Part shown: one piece after another, positions 24,230-27,488 of the stretch | How positions within the stretch are numbered: position 1 is the first letter of the stretch | Layout of the letters: each line of letters opens with the position of its first letter | Assembly (NCBI GenBank): GCA_934162255.1 | Contig: CAKPIG010000012.1 | Span: 1 to 27,488 of the forward strand | DNA: 27,488 nucleotides | Origin: an uncultured Clostridia bacterium | GTDB taxonomy: Bacteria > Bacillota > Clostridia > TANB77 > CAG-508 | Direction of reading: 5' to 3' | Made by a program: the position numbers and the translations under genes | The notes under the pieces: generated by a model | Told to the model about the DNA's origin: nothing | What the model saw: the letters and a program-made list of their open reading frames with translations, nothing else | Databases searched by the model: none

Positions 24230-24277
24230 AAGCACATTAAAAATGAAGAGACACTAAAATGTCAAAAGGAGGTAAAA

Positions 24278-24565
24278 ATGCAAGTAAGTAAAGAAGAAAT
24301 ATTACATATTGCAAATTTGGCACAATTAGAATTAAAAGAAGATGAAATTGAAAAATATATGTTACATTTGCAAGATATATTAAATTTTGCTAATATCGTA
24401 AACAATGCACCAGTAGATGGACTTGATATCACAATAGGAGCAAATGAAGCAAAAAATGTATTCAGAAAAGATGAAATAAAAGTATTTGAAGATGTAGATA
24501 GTTTATTACAAAATGCACCAACACAAGATCAACACATGTTCAAATTACCTAAAGTAATACAATAA
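24278..24565 (+). CDS. gatC: Asp/Glu-tRNA amidotransferase subunit C
   Basis: GatC is the small subunit that wraps around and stabilises GatA in the GatCAB complex, which amidates misacylated Glu-tRNA(Gln) or Asp-tRNA(Asn). The 95-aa product has the family opening VSKEEILHIANLAQLELKEDEIEKY, the LQDILNFANIVN helix, and the conserved FRKDEIK segment. Length is typical. AAGGAGG lies 6 nt before the ATG. It heads the gatC-gatA-gatB operon under its own promoter, divergent from aspS. Confidence 0.95.
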   Translation: MQVSKEEILHIANLAQLELKEDEIEKYMLHLQDILNFANIVNNAPVDGLDITIGANEAKNVFRKDEIKVFEDVDSLLQNAPTQDQHMFKLPKVIQ

Positions 24566-24591
24566 TAAACTGTTAAAGGAGGAGGAACTAA

Positions 24592-26070
24592 ATGGATATA
24601 ACAGAATTAACTGTGCATGAATTACGTGAAAAATTAAAAAATAAAGAATTAACTGTAACAGAAATAACACAAGCATATATAGATAGAATGAATGAGAAAG
24701 AAAAAGATGTACAAGCATTTATAACAGAATTAAAAGAAGAAGGGCTAAAACAAGCAAAAGAAATACAAGAAAGAATAGATAATGGAGAAAAAGTAGGAGA
24801 ATTAGCAGGAATTCCAATAGGAATAAAAGACATTATATGTACAAAAGGAGTAAGAACAACTTGTGCATCAAAAATGTTGGAGAATTTTATCTCTCCATAT
24901 GATGCAACTGTAATGGAAAAAATAAATGCTGAAGAGATGATAGATTTAGGAAAATTAAATATGGATGAGTTTGCAATGGGTGGCTCAACAGAATACTCAT
25001 ATTTCAAAAAAACAAGAAATCCATGGGATTTATCAAGAGTACCAGGAGGTTCGTCAGGTGGTTCAGCAGCTGCTGTTGCAGCTAATATGGTGCCATGGGC
25101 TTTAGGAACAGACACAGGAGGAAGTATAAGACAACCAGCAGCATTATGCGGCGTAGTAGGATTAAAACCAACATATGGATTAGTATCAAGATATGGTGTT
25201 GTTGCATTTGCATCATCACTTGATCAAGTTGGAGTATTTACAAAAGATGTTGAAGATTGTGCAACATTATTAAATGTAATTGCAGGACATGATGAAAAAG
25301 ACACAACATCAGTAAATATTGAAAAGAAAGATTATACTAAAGCATTAAATAAAAATATAAAAGGTCTAAAAATAGGAGTTCCAAAAGAATTCTATGGAGA
25401 AGGAATAAATGCAGAAGTAAAAGAAGCTCTAGAAAAATCACTTGAAAAATACAAAGCGCTAGGAGCAGAAGTTGAAGAATTTTCATTAGACATTGCAAAC
25501 TATGCATTAGCAACATATTATATAATAGCATGTGCTGAAGCTAGTTCGAATTTAGGAAGATATGATGGAATCAGGTACACATATAGAAGTCCTGAAGCAA
25601 AAACATTAAAAGAAATATATAAAAAATCAAGAAGTGAAGCATTTGGTGCAGAAGTTAAGAGAAGAATTATATTAGGAACATATGTATTATCATCAGGATA
25701 TTATGATGCATATTACAAAAAAGCCCAACAAGTTCGTACACTTGTAATGAATGAATTTAATAAAGCTTTTGAAAAATATGATGTAATAGTAACACCTACT
25801 TCACCAACAACAGCATTTAAAATTGGTGGAAAATCAACAAATCCAATGGAAATGTATTTAGCAGATATATGCACAGTATCTGTAAATATTGCAGGACTTC
25901 CAGGAATATCAATACCATGTGGAATTGATAGTGAAGGTCTTCCAATAGGAATGCAAATAATAGGAAATAAATTTGATGAAGAAACAATTATAAAAGCAGC
26001 TTATGCTTATGAACAAGAAGAAAAATTCCGTGATAAATACAAACCAACATTTAAAGGAGGTGCAAACTAA
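24592..26070 (+). CDS. gatA: Asp/Glu-tRNA amidotransferase subunit A
   Basis: GatA is the amidase that releases ammonia from glutamine or asparagine for transfer through the GatCAB channel. The 492-aa product has the complete Lys-Ser-Ser triad of the amidase signature family: Lys79 in GIPIGIKD, Ser154 in PGGSSGGSAAAV and Ser178 in GTDTGGSIRQP, at the same numbers as in the staphylococcal enzyme. AGGAGGAGG lies 7 nt before the ATG. The stop overlaps the gatB start by one base (TAATG), so the two are translationally coupled and made in equal amounts. Confidence 0.96.
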   Translation: MDITELTVHELREKLKNKELTVTEITQAYIDRMNEKEKDVQAFITELKEEGLKQAKEIQERIDNGEKVGELAGIPIGIKDIICTKGVRTTCASKMLENFISPYDATVMEKINAEEMIDLGKLNMDEFAMGGSTEYSYFKKTRNPWDLSRVPGGSSGGSAAAVAANMVPWALGTDTGGSIRQPAALCGVVGLKPTYGLVSRYGVVAFASSLDQVGVFTKDVEDCATLLNVIAGHDEKDTTSVNIEKKDYTKALNKNIKGLKIGVPKEFYGEGINAEVKEALEKSLEKYKALGAEVEEFSLDIANYALATYYIIACAEASSNLGRYDGIRYTYRSPEAKTLKEIYKKSRSEAFGAEVKRRIILGTYVLSSGYYDAYYKKAQQVRTLVMNEFNKAFEKYDVIVTPTSPTTAFKIGGKSTNPMEMYLADICTVSVNIAGLPGISIPCGIDSEGLPIGMQIIGNKFDEETIIKAAYAYEQEEKFRDKYKPTFKGGAN

Positions 26071-27488
26071 TGGCAAGAGAAGATTATGAAGTAGTAATGG
26101 GATTAGAAGTACATGCAGAATTATCTACAAAAACAAAAATATTTTGTAGTTGCCCTACAGCATTTGGAGCAGCACCAAATACACATGTATGTCCAATATG
26201 TATGGCAATGCCTGGAACACTTCCTGTATTAAATGAAAAAGTCGTTGAATATGCAGTAAGAGCGGGACTTGCTACAAACTGTACAATATCAAGAAACAGT
26301 AAAAATGATAGAAAAAATTATTTCTACCCAGATTTACCAAAGGCATACCAAATATCTCAATTTGACAAACCACTATGTGAACATGGATATATTGAAATAG
26401 AAACAAGTAAAGGTAAGAAAAAAATCAGAATCTTAAGAATTCATATAGAAGAAGATGCTGGTAAATTAAACCATGATGATTTAGGAGGAGGAGCACTTGT
26501 TGACTTAAATAGAGCAGGAGTACCTCTAATAGAAATTGTATCAGAACCAGATTTTAGGTCAATAGAAGAAGTTGATGCATATTTAAGAAAATTAAAATCA
26601 ATATTAGAATATATTGAAGTATCAGATTGCAAAATGCAAGAAGGATCATTTAGAGCAGATGTTAATACTTCAATAAGACCTATAGGGCAAGAAAAATTAG
26701 GAACTCGTACAGAGATGAAAAATATGAATTCATTTAGAAGTATCACAAGAGCTCTTGATTATGAAATTGATAGACAAGTAGATGTAATTGATAATGGTGG
26801 AGAAATTGAACAAGAAACATTAAGATGGGATGAAATATCAGGAAAAACATTTTCGATGAGAGACAAAGAAGATGCACAAGATTATAGATATTTCCCAGAA
26901 CCAGATTTAGTTGCTATAAAACTTTCAGAAGAATATATTGAAAATATAAAAAACAGTTTGCCAGAAATGCCTGAGAGTAGAAAACAAAGATATTTAAATG
27001 ATTACAAGCTTTCAGAAAAAGATGCAACAATATTAACATCTTCAAAATACTTATCAGACCTATTTGAGCAAGCTTCAGCTATATGTGGAAATTATAAGGC
27101 AGTAAATAACTGGATAATCTCAGATATATCTAGAATATTAAACGAAACAGAAATGGATGCAATTGAAATACCTTTTGATGCAAAACAATTAGCTAAGCTA
27201 GTAACATTGATTGATAATGGAACAATTAGTTCAAGCATAGGTAAAAAAGTATTAGTAGAATTATTTGAAAATCCTAGAGACCCTGAAGATATCATAAAAG
27301 AAAAAGGATGGATACAAATTTCTGATGAAGGTGCAATAAAAGAAATTGTATTAAAAATTATTGAAGCAAATCCACAATCTGTTGCAGATTTTAAAGGTGG
27401 AAAAGATAGAGCATTAGGATTTTTAGTAGGACAAGCAATGAAAGAAACAAAAGGAAAAGCAAATCCACAAATGCTTAACAAAATGTTT
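26070..27488 (+). CDS. gatB: Asp/Glu-tRNA amidotransferase subunit B (partial at window end)
   Basis: GatB binds the misacylated tRNA and performs the kinase and transamidase steps, phosphorylating the Glu or Asp side chain and replacing it with ammonia from GatA. 473 codons are visible with no stop; full-length GatB is about 475-480 aa, so only a few residues are missing. Seen: GLEVHAELST (the conserved catalytic Glu), the zinc cluster Cys-x-Cys and Cys-x2-Cys (near 26-44), KNYFYPDLPKAYQISQ, HIEEDAGKL, DLNRAGVPLIEIVSEPD, and the C-terminal YqeY/tail domain with GFLVGQAMKETKGKANP. AAAGGAGG precedes the ATG inside gatA. Confidence 0.96.
   Translation, partial: MAREDYEVVMGLEVHAELSTKTKIFCSCPTAFGAAPNTHVCPICMAMPGTLPVLNEKVVEYAVRAGLATNCTISRNSKNDRKNYFYPDLPKAYQISQFDKPLCEHGYIEIETSKGKKKIRILRIHIEEDAGKLNHDDLGGGALVDLNRAGVPLIEIVSEPDFRSIEEVDAYLRKLKSILEYIEVSDCKMQEGSFRADVNTSIRPIGQEKLGTRTEMKNMNSFRSITRALDYEIDRQVDVIDNGGEIEQETLRWDEISGKTFSMRDKEDAQDYRYFPEPDLVAIKLSEEYIENIKNSLPEMPESRKQRYLNDYKLSEKDATILTSSKYLSDLFEQASAICGNYKAVNNWIISDISRILNETEMDAIEIPFDAKQLAKLVTLIDNGTISSSIGKKVLVELFENPRDPEDIIKEKGWIQISDEGAIKEIVLKIIEANPQSVADFKGGKDRALGFLVGQAMKETKGKANPQMLNKMF

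Overview
The window is very AT-rich, uses TGA as a stop and has strong AGGAGG-type ribosome binding sites. It carries sporulation genes (pdaA, yqfC, yqfD), a glmS ribozyme, a T-box leader and an agr-type peptide quorum-sensing locus. Together these point to an endospore-forming or recently spore-forming member of the Clostridia (Bacillota), probably an uncultured anaerobe. All genes read as chromosomal. I see no rRNA, tRNA, CRISPR array, transposase or phage genes.

Layout. 1-3240 holds an HD-domain protein and a 620-aa protein that joins a ClpA/B-type AAA+ module to an FtsH-type (M41) zinc protease domain; each has its own good promoter. 3285-7400 holds a RluA-family pseudouridine synthase (-), an M23 peptidase (+) and glmS (-), the last behind a recognisable glmS ribozyme. 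7430-12690 is a + strand run: uvrC, a 40-aa single-pass membrane peptide, a patatin-like lipase, a RlmI-like methyltransferase, a second RluA-family enzyme and a DUF2628 membrane protein. 12839-15772 is an agr locus split into two convergent units, agrB-agrD (+) and agrC-agrA (-), meeting at a perfect 13-bp hairpin. 15994-21134 is a compact sporulation and housekeeping run: pdaA, yqfC, yqfD (frameshifted near its 3' end), an unrecognised 406-aa gene, ybeY and a DUF3048 protein. ldh follows. The right end has aspS (-), led by a T-box, divergent from gatC-gatA-gatB (+); gatB runs off the window.

How the parts work together. AgrB would process AgrD into a cyclic peptide sensed by the AgrC kinase, which signals to the LytTR regulator AgrA. 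At the right end the best specifier triplet in the aspS T-box is AAC (Asn), not an Asp codon, and AspRS carries a His at a position linked to non-discriminating enzymes. With gatCAB divergent next door, this suggests tRNA-dependent asparagine synthesis: AspRS makes Asp-tRNA(Asn) and GatCAB amidates it, with the leader sensing uncharged tRNA(Asn).

The observations most worth a second look are the Clp-AAA/M41 fusion protease, the Asn-type T-box on aspS beside gatCAB, the convergent agr locus with its unusual autoinducer core, the yqfD frameshift, the likely leaderless start of the first RluA-family gene, and the small membrane peptide after uvrC.
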